Origin: Desulfocurvus vexinensis DSM 17965
GTDB lineage: Bacteria; Desulfobacterota; Desulfovibrionia; Desulfovibrionales; Desulfovibrionaceae
NCBI RefSeq assembly: GCF_000519125.1
Contig: NZ_JAEX01000006.1
Span: 62,001-126,000 of the forward strand
Length of the DNA: 64,000 nt
Reading direction: 5' to 3'
The position numbers and the translations under genes are program-made. Below are positions 16,899 through 25,916 of the stretch, piece after piece; the stretch's first letter is position 1, and each line of letters starts with the position of its first letter. Under the pieces are notes generated by a model. The model was given only the letters and a program-made list of their open reading frames with translations. It ran no database searches and had not been told where the DNA came from.

Positions 16899-19800
16899 GC
16901 GCCGGGGCGTCCGCGGGCCGCGCCCCGCCCTGCCCGCCGCCCGCCGCCACCCTGCGCAGCAGGGCTTCGAGGTCCTTCAGGGCGGCGGGCTTGGCAATGT
17001 AGCCGTCCATGCCTGCGGCCAGGATGCGCTCGCGGTCGCCGGGCAGGGCGTGGGCGGTCATGGCCACCACGGGAACGCGGGAGTCCACCCCGGGGTGCGC
17101 CCCGCTGCGGATGGCACGGGTGACTTCCAGCCCGTCCTGCCCGGCCATCTGCACGTCCATGAGCACGCAGTCGAACCCGCCGCCCGCCAGCAGCCGCAGG
17201 GCTTCGGCCCCGCCGGAGGCGCAGGTGATCCGGTGCCCCAGGCTCTCGAGAAAGAGCTGGATGGTCATGGTGTTCAGGGGCTCGTCGTCCACCACCAGCA
17301 CGCGCAGGGCACGCCCGGAAGCCGGGGCGGCAGGCCGCGCCACGGGCCCGGGGGCCTTGGCGGCGGGCCGCCCCTGGGCCTGCGGCAGCCCGGCGGGCAG
17401 GGTGAAATGGACCGTGGTGCCCGCGCCGTGCTCGCTCTCCAGGGCCAGGGTGCCGCCCCACAGGCCCACCAGCCGGCGCACGATGCCCAGCCCCAGCCCC
17501 GAGCCCCGGAACTCGCGGGCCCGCGCGCCCTCCACCTGGGTGAAGGCCTCGAAGACCCCACGCTGCCGGTCGTCGGGGATGCCCTGGCCCGTGTCGGCCA
17601 CGGACCACAGCAGCAGGCCTTGCCCGTCCGGGCGCCTGTGGGGCAGGGCCGCCAGTTCCACGCGCACGCTCCCCCTGGCCGTGAAGCGCACCGCGTTGGC
17701 CACGAGGTTGAACAGCACCTGGCGCAGCCGGGCCTCGTCGGCCACCACGCGGCCCGGAACCCCGTCGTGGACCAGCACCTCCAGGGCCAGGCCGCGCGCC
17801 TCCGCCGCCGGGCGGAAATTGTCCAGCACCAGCGCCGCCGTGGCGCGCGGGTCGAAGGGCGCCGCGTGCAGGCGCAGGGCCCCGGCGTCCAGGCTCGATA
17901 TGTCCAGCACGTCGTTGACCACGTCCACCAGGCTGCGGCAGGTCTCCAGGCCGCGCCGCACCAGGGCGCGCTGGTGCTCGTCCAGGCCGGTGTCCTCCAG
18001 CAGTTGCAGGGCGGCGTAGATGCCGTGCAGCGGGCTGCGCAGCTCGTGGCTCATGGTGGCCACGAAGTCGCCCTTGGAGCGGTTGGCGGCCTCGGCGGCG
18101 TCCCGGGCCTCGATCATGGCGCGTTCGGCGCGCTTGCGGTCGGTGATGTCGTGGACCGACATGCGCACCCCGCCCCGCCCGCCCTCGTCCAGCACCGGGG
18201 CCAGATTGGCCAGGCAGACCCGCTCGCCCCCGCCCAGGGGCAGCATGGCCAGCTCCCAGGGGCCGGACGGCAGCCCCGACACCGCCAGCCGCACGGCGGA
18301 GGAGAACAACCCCTGGCTGCGGGCCGCCACCAGGGCCCGCAGGTCCGGCGGGGGCAGCAGTGGCCCGGCTCCGAGGCCGAACAGCTCGCGCCCGGCCTGG
18401 TTGACGTAGAGCACGCGCATGTCCGCCCCCGCCTCCAGGATGGGCGTGGGCAACTGGCCGGCCATGTCGCAGAAGCGGCGCACCGACAGGCGCAGGGCCT
18501 GCTCGGCCAGCTTGGCCCGGGTGATGTCGCGCAGCAGGCACAGCGCCCCCTGGGGTACGCCGTCTCCGGCCTTGAGCCGCGCGCAGGACAGGGCCAGCCA
18601 GTTGCGCGCGCCCTCGCCGCCGTCGCGCAGCAGTTCCAGGTCCTGGAAGTCGCGCTCCACAGGCAGCCCCGTCCCGTCGGCCCCGCCCAGGGGGCGATAG
18701 GCGCCGAGCACCGCGCCCAGCTCGCGCCCCAGCAGTTCGCCGGGCTCCCGGCCCAGGATGCGGCAGGCCGCCGGGTTGGCCAGGGTCACGCGGTCCGCGC
18801 CGTCGAGCACGAGCAGGCCCTCGTCCATCTGGGCGATGAGTTCGGCGTGGTAGCGGTTGGCGGCCACCAGGCTGGCCTCGTAGCGCTCCAGGGTGTCGAG
18901 CATGCCGTTGTAGCTGCGTGCCAGATGGCCGAACTCCGCCTGGAGCGCCCCCGGGACGCGGGCCGAAAAGTCCCCGGCGGCGACCTCGGCCATGGCCCGC
19001 TCCAGGGGGCGCACCTGGCGGTCGATCCAGCGCGCCAGCAGGAAGGTCACCAGGGCCGCAGCCGCCAGGGTCGCCAGGCCCACCCAGACCATGCTGCGAT
19101 GCAGGTCGGCCAGGGGCGCGAGATAGGCCTCGCGGGGAATCCACAGCGCGCAGCGCCAGCCCAGCTCGGGCACCTCGCCCACCAGCACCACCAGCTCCCG
19201 CCCGCCCGCCTGGGCCAGACGCAGCCCGGGGCCGGGCCCGGCTCCGTGCGCCCGGGGCATGGGGGGCAACGCCTCCACCCGAGTGTCGAACAGCGCCGCG
19301 AGCACATGCGCAGGCAGCGGCTCGGAGCCCAGGGGCAGGCTGTGCAGGGGGGCCCCCTCGGCGCTGGCGATGGTCAGCATGCCGGGCAGAGGCAGGCGCA
19401 TGGCTTCGAGGGTCCGGCAGAACTCGGCCACCGGGGCCAGGGCGTAGAGGAAGCCCTCGAACCTGCCGAAATAATCGTTGCGCGCCTGGGCGTAGTAGAC
19501 GCCCGGCGGCAGCCCCGACAGCTCCCGCTCCAGGGCCAGCACCTGCACCTGCCCCGGGCGGCGCATGCCCTCGACAAAGGGCGCGGTGCCGGAGATGTCG
19601 TTTGGCGCCGGGCGCCCGCCGCCCCGGGCAACCTTGACCGCCTCGATCCCCCCGGCGTCGGCGTAGCCCAGCAGGGCGAAGGCCCCGGTGGCGGAGTCGA
19701 ACAGCTCGGCCACCCGGTGCTCCCGGAAGGTCTGGGGGTATTCGCCCACCTCCCGGCTGCGGACAAGACGGTCGAAGGCCGCGAGGTTCATGCGGTTGCG

Positions 19801-19968
19801 CAGGGCCAGGTTTTCGGTGATGCGGGCGAGGATTTCGCCGAGCACGGCGGCCTGGTTGCGCTCCAGCAGGGACGAGACGACCATGTTGGCCGACAGGCCC
19901 ATCAACCCCGCCGCCAGCACGGACACGGCCAGGACGGTGAGCAGGAAGCGGCTCTTGAGCGAACGCAT
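16885..19968 (-). CDS. Hybrid sensor histidine kinase/response regulator
   Basis: A 1027-residue inner-membrane kinase. A membrane helix (about 8-30), a large periplasmic Cache-like region (about 30-305) and a second helix (about 310-330) lead into HAMP (about 332-385). Two PAS-like domains follow (about 390-500, 505-620), then HisKA with [15 protein letters not shown] (phospho-His about 641), HATPase with [17 protein letters not shown] and GSGLGLGI, an Ala/Pro-rich linker, and a C-terminal receiver (about 880-1005) with the phospho-Asp in [10 protein letters not shown]. It lies 15 bases after a phosphate-type binding protein gene, which may deliver the ligand to the periplasmic domain. Confidence 0.88.
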   Translation of the reverse strand: MRSLKSRFLLTVLAVSVLAAGLMGLSANMVVSSLLERNQAAVLGEILARITENLALRNRMNLAAFDRLVRSREVGEYPQTFREHRVAELFDSATGAFALLGYADAGGIEAVKVARGGGRPAPNDISGTAPFVEGMRRPGQVQVLALERELSGLPPGVYYAQARNDYFGRFEGFLYALAPVAEFCRTLEAMRLPLPGMLTIASAEGAPLHSLPLGSEPLPAHVLAALFDTRVEALPPMPRAHGAGPGPGLRLAQAGGRELVVLVGEVPELGWRCALWIPREAYLAPLADLHRSMVWVGLATLAAAALVTFLLARWIDRQVRPLERAMAEVAAGDFSARVPGALQAEFGHLARSYNGMLDTLERYEASLVAANRYHAELIAQMDEGLLVLDGADRVTLANPAACRILGREPGELLGRELGAVLGAYRPLGGADGTGLPVERDFQDLELLRDGGEGARNWLALSCARLKAGDGVPQGALCLLRDITRAKLAEQALRLSVRRFCDMAGQLPTPILEAGADMRVLYVNQAGRELFGLGAGPLLPPPDLRALVAARSQGLFSSAVRLAVSGLPSGPWELAMLPLGGGERVCLANLAPVLDEGGRGGVRMSVHDITDRKRAERAMIEARDAAEAANRSKGDFVATMSHELRSPLHGIYAALQLLEDTGLDEHQRALVRRGLETCRSLVDVVNDVLDISSLDAGALRLHAAPFDPRATAALVLDNFRPAAEARGLALEVLVHDGVPGRVVADEARLRQVLFNLVANAVRFTARGSVRVELAALPHRRPDGQGLLLWSVADTGQGIPDDRQRGVFEAFTQVEGARAREFRGSGLGLGIVRRLVGLWGGTLALESEHGAGTTVHFTLPAGLPQAQGRPAAKAPGPVARPAAPASGRALRVLVVDDEPLNTMTIQLFLESLGHRITCASGGAEALRLLAGGGFDCVLMDVQMAGQDGLEVTRAIRSGAHPGVDSRVPVVAMTAHALPGDRERILAAGMDGYIAKPAALKDLEALLRRVAAGGGQGGARPADAPAPTPR

Positions 19969-19983
19969 GCGGCCGCCAAACCC

Positions 19984-20793
19984 TCAGGGGACCACGGGCA
20001 GGACGCCCAGGTCGGCCAGGGCGGCGCGGCCCTCGGGGCCCAGGGCGAAATCGAGGAAGCGCCTGGCGGCAGAAGACGGCTCGGGCAGCCAGGCCAGCCC
20101 GTGGGTCATCATCATGGGGTAGTCCGGACGCAGGGCTCCGTCGGGCCCCGGCTCCAGGCCATCGATCCACAGGATGTTCAGGCCCCGGGCGCGGGCGGCG
20201 GTAAGGCTGACGAAGCCGAAGGTGAATTCGTTGCCGGTGATGGCCGCCAGGGCCTCGTCGGCGTCATAGGCGACCTTGCCGACCAGGGCCTGGCCCGCCA
20301 GCTCCGTGAGGTACCCCGCCAGGGCGGCGTGAGGTGCCTCGGTAGATTCGCGCTGGACCACGAATATCCTGTGGTCCGGCCCGCCCAGGGCGCGCCAGTT
20401 GGTGAGGCCCCCGGTGAGCACGCCCACGGCCTGGGCCCGGGAAAGGCGCGAAACCGTGACGCCGGGGTGGGAGGCGAAGACCACGGGCACCCGGGCCAGG
20501 GGCGCGTAGGCGAGCTGGAAGCGCAACTCCTTGTCGCGTAGCGGCCTGGCCAGGCGGGCGAGATCGCAGGTGCCAGCGGCGGCGCAGCGCACCCCACCGC
20601 TGGAGCCCACCGTCGGAGGCAGCTCCACCACGCGCTCGGGGTAGGCGCGCATGTAGGCCTTGGCCAGGTGCTCGAAGACCTCCTGGCCGTCGCCCGTGCC
20701 CGCCAGCACGACGCGCTCCTGGCAGACCCCGGCCACGGGGTACAGGCCAAGGAACAAGGCCAGGGTCAGGAGAGGAAGGATCACGCGCGGCAC
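19984..20793 (-). CDS. PstS-like periplasmic substrate-binding protein
   Basis: A 269-residue exported protein of the PBP-like/PstS superfamily. A signal peptide (hydrophobic about 4-20, cleavage near VAGVCQ) is followed by GTGDGQEVFEHLAKAY, PPTVGSSGGVRC, VPVVFASHPGV, an LTNWRALGG stretch and QRESTEAPHAALAGYL, typical of phosphate-type binders. No pstCAB genes are nearby; the partner 15 bases downstream is a hybrid kinase, so a sensory role is more likely than transport. I choose GTG 20793 because AGGGGG lies six bases upstream and the signal peptide then starts correctly; an upstream ATG at 20883 would add 30 residues before the signal. Confidence 0.78.
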   Translation of the reverse strand: MPRVILPLLTLALFLGLYPVAGVCQERVVLAGTGDGQEVFEHLAKAYMRAYPERVVELPPTVGSSGGVRCAAAGTCDLARLARPLRDKELRFQLAYAPLARVPVVFASHPGVTVSRLSRAQAVGVLTGGLTNWRALGGPDHRIFVVQRESTEAPHAALAGYLTELAGQALVGKVAYDADEALAAITGNEFTFGFVSLTAARARGLNILWIDGLEPGPDGALRPDYPMMMTHGLAWLPEPSSAARRFLDFALGPEGRAALADLGVLPVVP

Positions 20794-20837
20794 GAAAAAC
20801 CCCCTGAACCACTTGGACAAAAAGACCGCCGACCAGC

Positions 20838-20867
20838 AGCTTAGCCGGAAAAAGCCGGGGAAGTCAA
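20838..20867 (-). promoter_or_regulatory. Candidate promoter of the binding protein-kinase pair
   Basis: On the minus strand TTGACT (20867-20862), 18-base spacer, TAAGCT (20843-20838). A good -35 with a fair -10. Confidence 0.45.
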
Positions 20868-20890
20868 CGCGCCGGGCGGCCAAAGGCCAA

Positions 20891-22318
20891 CTAGTCCTGC
20901 GGGCAGCCCAGGCGCCCGGCGATGACCCGCGCCGCGCGCCGCCCGGCGCCCATGGCCTGGATCACCGTGGCCGCGCCGGTAACGATGTCGCCGCCCGCGA
21001 AGACGTTGGGCATGCTCGTCTCGCCGGTGGCCTCGTCCACGACGATGTAGCCGCGCTGGTCCACGGCGATGCCCGGCTCGCTGGCCAAAAGCAGCGGGTT
21101 GGCCCGGGTGCCCACGGCGATGATGGCCAGGTCGGTTTCCAGCTCCATGGTCCGGCCGGGCACGGGCACCGGGCGGCGGCGCCCCGAGGCGTCGGGCTCG
21201 CCCAGCTCCATCTGCTGCAGGGTCACCGCGCGCAGGGCGAAGCGCTCGTCGCCGGAAAAGGCCAGCGGCGCCACCAGGGTCTGCATGACGACGCCCTCTT
21301 CCTGGGCGTGCTCGATCTCCTCGCGGCGGGCGGGCATGTCGGCCACGGTGCGCCGGTAGACCACGCGCACGCTGGCCGCGCCCAGGCGCAGGGCCGTGCG
21401 CGCGGCGTCCATGGCCACGTTGCCCGCGCCGTAGACCGTGACGTTGCGGCCCAGGATCACCGGGGTGTCGTGGTTGGGAAAATCGTAGGCCCGGCCCAGG
21501 TTCACGCGGGTCAGGTACTCGTTGGCCGTGAACACGCCGTTGAGGTTCTCGCCGGGGATGCCCAGAAACCGGGGCAGCCCGGCGCCAACGCCCACGAACA
21601 CCGCCGAAAAGCCCTGCTCGAACAGGTCGCGGATGCTGAAGGTCTTGCCGCCCACGCGGTTGGTGACGAACTCCACCTGCTGCGTGCCCAGGGCGCGGAC
21701 CTCCTTGGCCACGATGCGGTCCTTGGGCAGGCGGAACTCGGGGATGCCGTAGACCAGCACCCCGCCCACCTCGTGCAGGGCCTCGAACACCGTGACCTTG
21801 ACCCCGCGCGTGGACAGGTAGCCCGCCACGGTCAGCGACGAGGGGCCCGAGCCGATGCAGGCCACCCGGCGGGCGGGGTCCACGGGCGTGCAGTCGCGCG
21901 CGCCGGTGAGCAGGTCGCAGGCGTCCATGTGCACGTACTGGTCGGCCACGAAGCGCTCCAGGCGGCCGATGGCCACGGGCTCGCCCTTGCGCCCCAGCAC
22001 GCAGGCGCCCACGCACTGCGTCTCCTGCGGGCAGACGCGCCCGCAGATGGCGGGCAGGCTGTTGGCCGTCTTCACCGCGCGGTAGGCCGCGCCCACGTCG
22101 CCCGCAGCCAGGTGGGCGATGAAGGCCGGGATGGGCACCTCCACCGGGCAGCCCTTGACGCACAGCGGGCGCTTGCATTGCAGGCAGCGCCGGGCCTCGG
22201 CCACGGCCATGTCGAAGGTGTAGCCCAGGGCCACCTCCTCGAAATTGCGCACCCGCTCGGCGGCGGGCTGCACGGGCATGGCCACGCGGGGAGCGGCGGG
22301 CGCCGCAGCCCTAGGCAT
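20891..22318 (-). CDS. nfnB: NADPH-dependent glutamate synthase small-subunit-like / NfnB
   Basis: A 475-residue Fe-S flavoprotein. The N-terminal ferredoxin-like part has two [4Fe-4S] ligand sets (CLQCKRPLCVKGCPV and CGRVCPQETQCVGACVLG). Two Rossmann dinucleotide sites follow (CIGSGPSSLTVAGYL and TVYGAGNVAMDAARTAL), then a FAD motif near NVFAGGDIVTGAATVI. With the overlapping gene upstream it forms NfnAB (also called SudAB), the electron-bifurcating NADH-dependent ferredoxin:NADP+ oxidoreductase of anaerobes. Classical GltD is excluded mainly by this partner. The start codon overlaps the nfnA stop by eight bases, giving translational coupling. Confidence 0.87.
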   Translation of the reverse strand: MPRAAAPAAPRVAMPVQPAAERVRNFEEVALGYTFDMAVAEARRCLQCKRPLCVKGCPVEVPIPAFIAHLAAGDVGAAYRAVKTANSLPAICGRVCPQETQCVGACVLGRKGEPVAIGRLERFVADQYVHMDACDLLTGARDCTPVDPARRVACIGSGPSSLTVAGYLSTRGVKVTVFEALHEVGGVLVYGIPEFRLPKDRIVAKEVRALGTQQVEFVTNRVGGKTFSIRDLFEQGFSAVFVGVGAGLPRFLGIPGENLNGVFTANEYLTRVNLGRAYDFPNHDTPVILGRNVTVYGAGNVAMDAARTALRLGAASVRVVYRRTVADMPARREEIEHAQEEGVVMQTLVAPLAFSGDERFALRAVTLQQMELGEPDASGRRRPVPVPGRTMELETDLAIIAVGTRANPLLLASEPGIAVDQRGYIVVDEATGETSMPNVFAGGDIVTGAATVIQAMGAGRRAARVIAGRLGCPQD

Positions 22319-23153
22319 CGGCCTGGCACCTGCAATAGTGGTCGTGGGCCGCGCGCTCCATGTCCTTGAAGGCCGCCAGCCGCTGGGCCAGCTCGACGAA
22401 ATCCACCTCGTGGCCGTCGAACTCGGGGCCGTCCACGCAGGCAAAGCGCGTGCCGCCCGCCACGGTCACCCGGCAGGCCCCGCACATGCCGATGCCGTCG
22501 AGCATGATGGAATTCAGGCTGACGGTGGTGCGCACGCCGAAGGGCCGCGTGGTCTCGGCCACGGCGGCCATCATCGGCACCGGGCCCACGGCCACGATCT
22601 CGCCCACGGCGCGGTCCTGCTCCAGGCGCGCGCGCAGCACTTCGGTCACCAGCCCCTGGCGGCCCCGGCTGCCGTCGTTGGTGGCCACCAGCACCTCGTC
22701 GCAGAAGGCGGACAGTTCCTTCTCGAAGAGCAGCAGCCCGGCGGAACGCGCGCCGATGACGGCCACCACGCGGTTGCCCGCGCGGTGGTGGCCCTTGGCG
22801 ATATGGTGCATGGCAGCCACCCCCGTGCCGCCGCCCACGCAGACCACGGTGCCGCAGGGTTCGATGCGCGTGGCCCGGCCCAGGGGGCCGCACAGGTCGC
22901 GAATGCAATCGCCCTCGCCCAGGGTTTCGAGCAGGGCGGTGGACTTGCCAAGCACCAGGTAGACCATGGTAATGGTTCCGGCGTCGGGGTCGGCGTCGGC
23001 GATGGTCAGGGGGATGCGCTCGCCCTTGTCGCACACGCGCAAAATGACGAAATTGCCGGGCCGGGCCTTGGCCGCGATGTGCGGCGCGTCCACCACGAGC
23101 TTGCTGGTCTGCCCGGGGATGAGCTGTTCCTTGTGCAGGATGCGGTGGGACAT
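22311..23153 (-). CDS. nfnA: Ferredoxin-NADP+ reductase subunit NfnA / sulfide dehydrogenase beta-like
   Basis: A 280-residue FAD- and [2Fe-2S]-containing subunit. It has the FAD-binding barrel (about 1-95, PGNFVILRVCDKGERIPLT), an NAD-binding lobe with VCVGGGTGVAAMHHIA (about 105-120), and four Cys near the end (MCGACRVTVAGGTRFACVDGP plus a terminal CRC). It forms the NfnAB complex with the next gene. The start at 23153 is the only Met giving the family N-terminus MSHRILHKEQLIPG; AGGA lies ten bases upstream. It diverges from the glutamine synthetase gene, hinting at shared nitrogen/NADPH control. Confidence 0.87.
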   Translation of the reverse strand: MSHRILHKEQLIPGQTSKLVVDAPHIAAKARPGNFVILRVCDKGERIPLTIADADPDAGTITMVYLVLGKSTALLETLGEGDCIRDLCGPLGRATRIEPCGTVVCVGGGTGVAAMHHIAKGHHRAGNRVVAVIGARSAGLLLFEKELSAFCDEVLVATNDGSRGRQGLVTEVLRARLEQDRAVGEIVAVGPVPMMAAVAETTRPFGVRTTVSLNSIMLDGIGMCGACRVTVAGGTRFACVDGPEFDGHEVDFVELAQRLAAFKDMERAAHDHYCRCQADA

Positions 23154-23623
23154 GGGAAAACGTCCTGTGCGCGGCGCGCCGCGTCGAGGTCCTGGCCGCG
23201 CCCCGGGCCCGGGCCGGGAGCCTGGGCGGCGGAAGCGGGCCGCCACAGGCGCGGAATGCGGACCCCCGGGGCCCGCGAAACCGCCCGCAAGCCGGGCAAG
23301 GCGCCAAACCGGGTTCATTCCAGAACAATCTATCACGGTCAAGGACTTTCCCGCGCCCCGGCCCTGGCGGCGGGCACGAAAAACAGAGGAGGATTACATT
23401 TCTGTAACTCACAGCCTGAAACGCCGGGCATTTTAGTAACAAAAATGCAAATCCGGACCATGCCCCGGTGGTCAGACGGCAGGCAGCGCCTTGAAATAAC
23501 AGGTGAACACCGAGTTGGCCCGTTCTTTGGTAACGTGAAGAACGCAGATATTTTGCTGGCCCAGGCCGGAGGCACCCCGGCCGCCCCAGGTAATGTCCCA
23601 TACCGCACCAAGGAGATTCGAAC
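23154..23623. other. Divergent regulatory region between nfnAB and glnN
   Basis: No gene is seen in these 470 bases. The half nearest nfnA is GC-rich. The half nearest glnN is AT-richer and holds three GTAAC pentamers with T-rich flanks: TTTCTGTAAC (to 23408), TTTTAGTAAC (to 23440) and TTTGGTAAC (to 23534). A weak promoter-like pair for glnN is TTGGTA (23527-23532), 16 bases, TATTTT (23549-23554). Confidence 0.45.
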
Positions 23624-25807
23624 ATGAGTGGATACCAGGCCCGCCTGAACGCCATCGCCGCGATCAACAGCTACAAGCCGCTCTCCGAGCCCTTGAGCTT
23701 CGCGACCATCAAGCCGACCGACCTTTTCGGCTCCAACGTCTTCAACGACAAGGTCATGCGCGCGATGCTGCCCAGGGACGTCTACAAATCCCTGCACAAG
23801 ACCATCGAGAAGGGCGAGAAGCTCGACCCCTCCATCGCCGGGCCCGTGGCCGCCGCCATGAAGGAATGGGCCGTTTCCAAGGGCGCCACCCACTACTGCC
23901 ACGTGTTCTTCCCGCTGACCGGCCTGACCGCCGAGAAGCACGACAGCTTCCTGACCCCCGACGGCAAGGGCGGGGCCATCGCCGAGTTCGAGGGCAAGCT
24001 GCTGGTGCAGGGCGAGCCCGACGCCTCCAGCTTCCCCTCCGGCGGCCTGCGCGCCACCTTCGAGGCCCGCGGCTACACCGCCTGGGACGTGACCAGCCCC
24101 GCCTACATCCTGGAGAACCCCAACGGCACCTTCCTGTGCATCCCCACCGCGTTCGTCTCCTGGACCGGTGAGGCCCTGGACAAGAAGACCCCGCTGTTGC
24201 GCTCCGGCCAGGCCCTGAACAAGCAGGCCCGCCGCGTGCTGGCCCTGTTCGGCAAGGACACCGGCGAGCGCGTCAATTCCTACGCCGGGCCCGAGCAGGA
24301 ATACTTCCTGGTGGACCGCAACTTCTACTTCGCCCGCCCCGACCTGCTGCTGTGCGGCCGGACCCTGTTCGGCGCCAAGTCCGCCAAGGGCCAGGAGTTC
24401 GAGGACCACTACTTCGGCGCCATCCCGCGCCGCGTGCTGGCCTTCATGCTCGAGGTCGAGCACGAGCTGTACAAGCTCGGCGTCCCGGTCAAGACCCGCC
24501 ACAACGAGGTCGCCCCTGGCCAGTTCGAGATCGCGCCCATCTACGAGACCTCCAACCTGGCCACCGACCACAACCAGATGGTCATGACCACCCTGAAAAG
24601 CGTGGCCAAGCGCTACGGCATGGCCTGCCTGCTGCACGAGAAGCCCTTCGCGGGCATCAACGGCTCGGGCAAGCACCTGAACTACTCCATCGGCAACGCC
24701 ACCCTGGGCAGCCTCTTCGACCCCGGCGACACCCCGCACGAGAACGCCCAGTTCCTGGTCTTCTGCGCCGCCGCCATCCGCGCGGTGCACAAGTACGGCG
24801 CGCTCTTGCGCTCCGTGGTCGCCACGGCGGGCAACGACCATCGCCTGGGCGCCAACGAGGCCCCGCCGGCCATCATGTCCATCTACCTCGGCGAGCAGCT
24901 GGCCGACATCTTCGAGCAGATCAAGACCGGCTCGTGCAAGTCCTGCAAGACCAAGGGCCTGCTGGAAGTGGGCGTGGACTCCCTGCCCCCGCTGCCCATG
25001 GACGCCGGCGACCGCAACCGCACCAGCCCCTTCGCCTTCACCGGCAACCGCTTCGAGTTCCGCGCCGTGGGCTCCAACATGTCCATCGCCGGGCCCCAGG
25101 TGGCGCTGAACACCATGATGGCCGAGTCCCTGGACTTCATCGCCACCAGGCTGGAAAAGGCCACCAAGGGCGACCCCTCCAAGCTCAACGCCGCCGTGCA
25201 GAAGCTGCTCAAGGAGATCATCAACGAGCACGGGTCCATCATCTTCAACGGCGACGGCTACGCCGACGCCTGGCAGAAGGAGGCCAAGAAGCGCGGCCTG
25301 CCCAACTTCAAGACCTCCGTGGAGGCCCTGCCCGTCATCACCTCCCCCGAGGTCGTCACGCTGTTCACCACCTACGGCGTGCTCTCCGAGCGCGAGCTGC
25401 ACAGCCGCCAGGAGATCTACCTCGAGCAGTACGCCAAGACCGTGATGACCGAGGCCACCCTGTGCGCCAAGATGGCCAAGACCCAGATCTTCCCCACCGG
25501 CGTGCGCTACCAGAAGGAACTGGCCGAAACCTGCGCCAACATGAAGATCGCGGGCATCGAGCCGGTGACCAGCGCCCTTGAGGACGTGACCGCCAAGCTG
25601 CGCGGGCTCCAGAAGGCCGTGGCCGACCTGGAGAAGCTCATCGCCAAGCACGACTTCAAGTCGCTGCTCGACGAGTGCAAGCACCGCTGCGAGAAGGTCC
25701 TGCCCGCCATGCTCGAGGTCCGCGCCTACGCCGACGCCCTGGAGGGCGTGGTGGCCGACGACCTGTGGGCCCTGCCGAGCTACCAGGAAATGCTGTTCAT
25801 CAAGTAG
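23624..25807 (+). CDS. glnN: Glutamine synthetase type III
   Basis: A 727-residue ATP-dependent enzyme making glutamine from glutamate and ammonia. Length and motifs ([18 protein letters not shown] near the N-terminus, [43 protein letters not shown] and [18 protein letters not shown]) are those of GSIII (GlnN), not the 470-residue GSI. GSIII forms dodecamers with an inverted ring arrangement and is common in anaerobes. The start follows AAGGAG by nine bases. It ends in a strong bidirectional terminator. Its divergent neighbour nfnAB links it to ammonium assimilation with NADPH supply. Confidence 0.95.
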   Translation: MSGYQARLNAIAAINSYKPLSEPLSFATIKPTDLFGSNVFNDKVMRAMLPRDVYKSLHKTIEKGEKLDPSIAGPVAAAMKEWAVSKGATHYCHVFFPLTGLTAEKHDSFLTPDGKGGAIAEFEGKLLVQGEPDASSFPSGGLRATFEARGYTAWDVTSPAYILENPNGTFLCIPTAFVSWTGEALDKKTPLLRSGQALNKQARRVLALFGKDTGERVNSYAGPEQEYFLVDRNFYFARPDLLLCGRTLFGAKSAKGQEFEDHYFGAIPRRVLAFMLEVEHELYKLGVPVKTRHNEVAPGQFEIAPIYETSNLATDHNQMVMTTLKSVAKRYGMACLLHEKPFAGINGSGKHLNYSIGNATLGSLFDPGDTPHENAQFLVFCAAAIRAVHKYGALLRSVVATAGNDHRLGANEAPPAIMSIYLGEQLADIFEQIKTGSCKSCKTKGLLEVGVDSLPPLPMDAGDRNRTSPFAFTGNRFEFRAVGSNMSIAGPQVALNTMMAESLDFIATRLEKATKGDPSKLNAAVQKLLKEIINEHGSIIFNGDGYADAWQKEAKKRGLPNFKTSVEALPVITSPEVVTLFTTYGVLSERELHSRQEIYLEQYAKTVMTEATLCAKMAKTQIFPTGVRYQKELAETCANMKIAGIEPVTSALEDVTAKLRGLQKAVADLEKLIAKHDFKSLLDECKHRCEKVLPAMLEVRAYADALEGVVADDLWALPSYQEMLFIK

Positions 25808-25838
25808 CCCCGCCGCCCTCGCGGCGACGACACGACAC

Positions 25839-25876
25839 AAAAAGACGGCCCGCCGCAAGGCGGGCCGTCGTTTTTT
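25839..25876. terminator. Strong bidirectional intrinsic terminator
   Basis: An 11-bp perfect stem (25844-25854 with 25859-25869), GCAA loop, six T on the plus side (25871-25876) and five A on the other (25839-25843). It separates convergent glnN and the GGDEF-EAL gene. Confidence 0.92.
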
Positions 25877-25916
25877 CGCGGGCGGCCGGGTTTGGCCCCG
25901 GCAGGCGCCCCCGGGC

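Noticed and set aside
16838-20170. 1110-residue minus-strand open frame over the kinase
   Set aside because: Low-complexity shadow of the hybrid kinase, which has all kinase motifs in its own frame.
23508-23536. Sigma-54 promoter for glnN (TGGCCCG...TTGG)
   Set aside because: The -24 half is fair but the required GC at -12 is missing.
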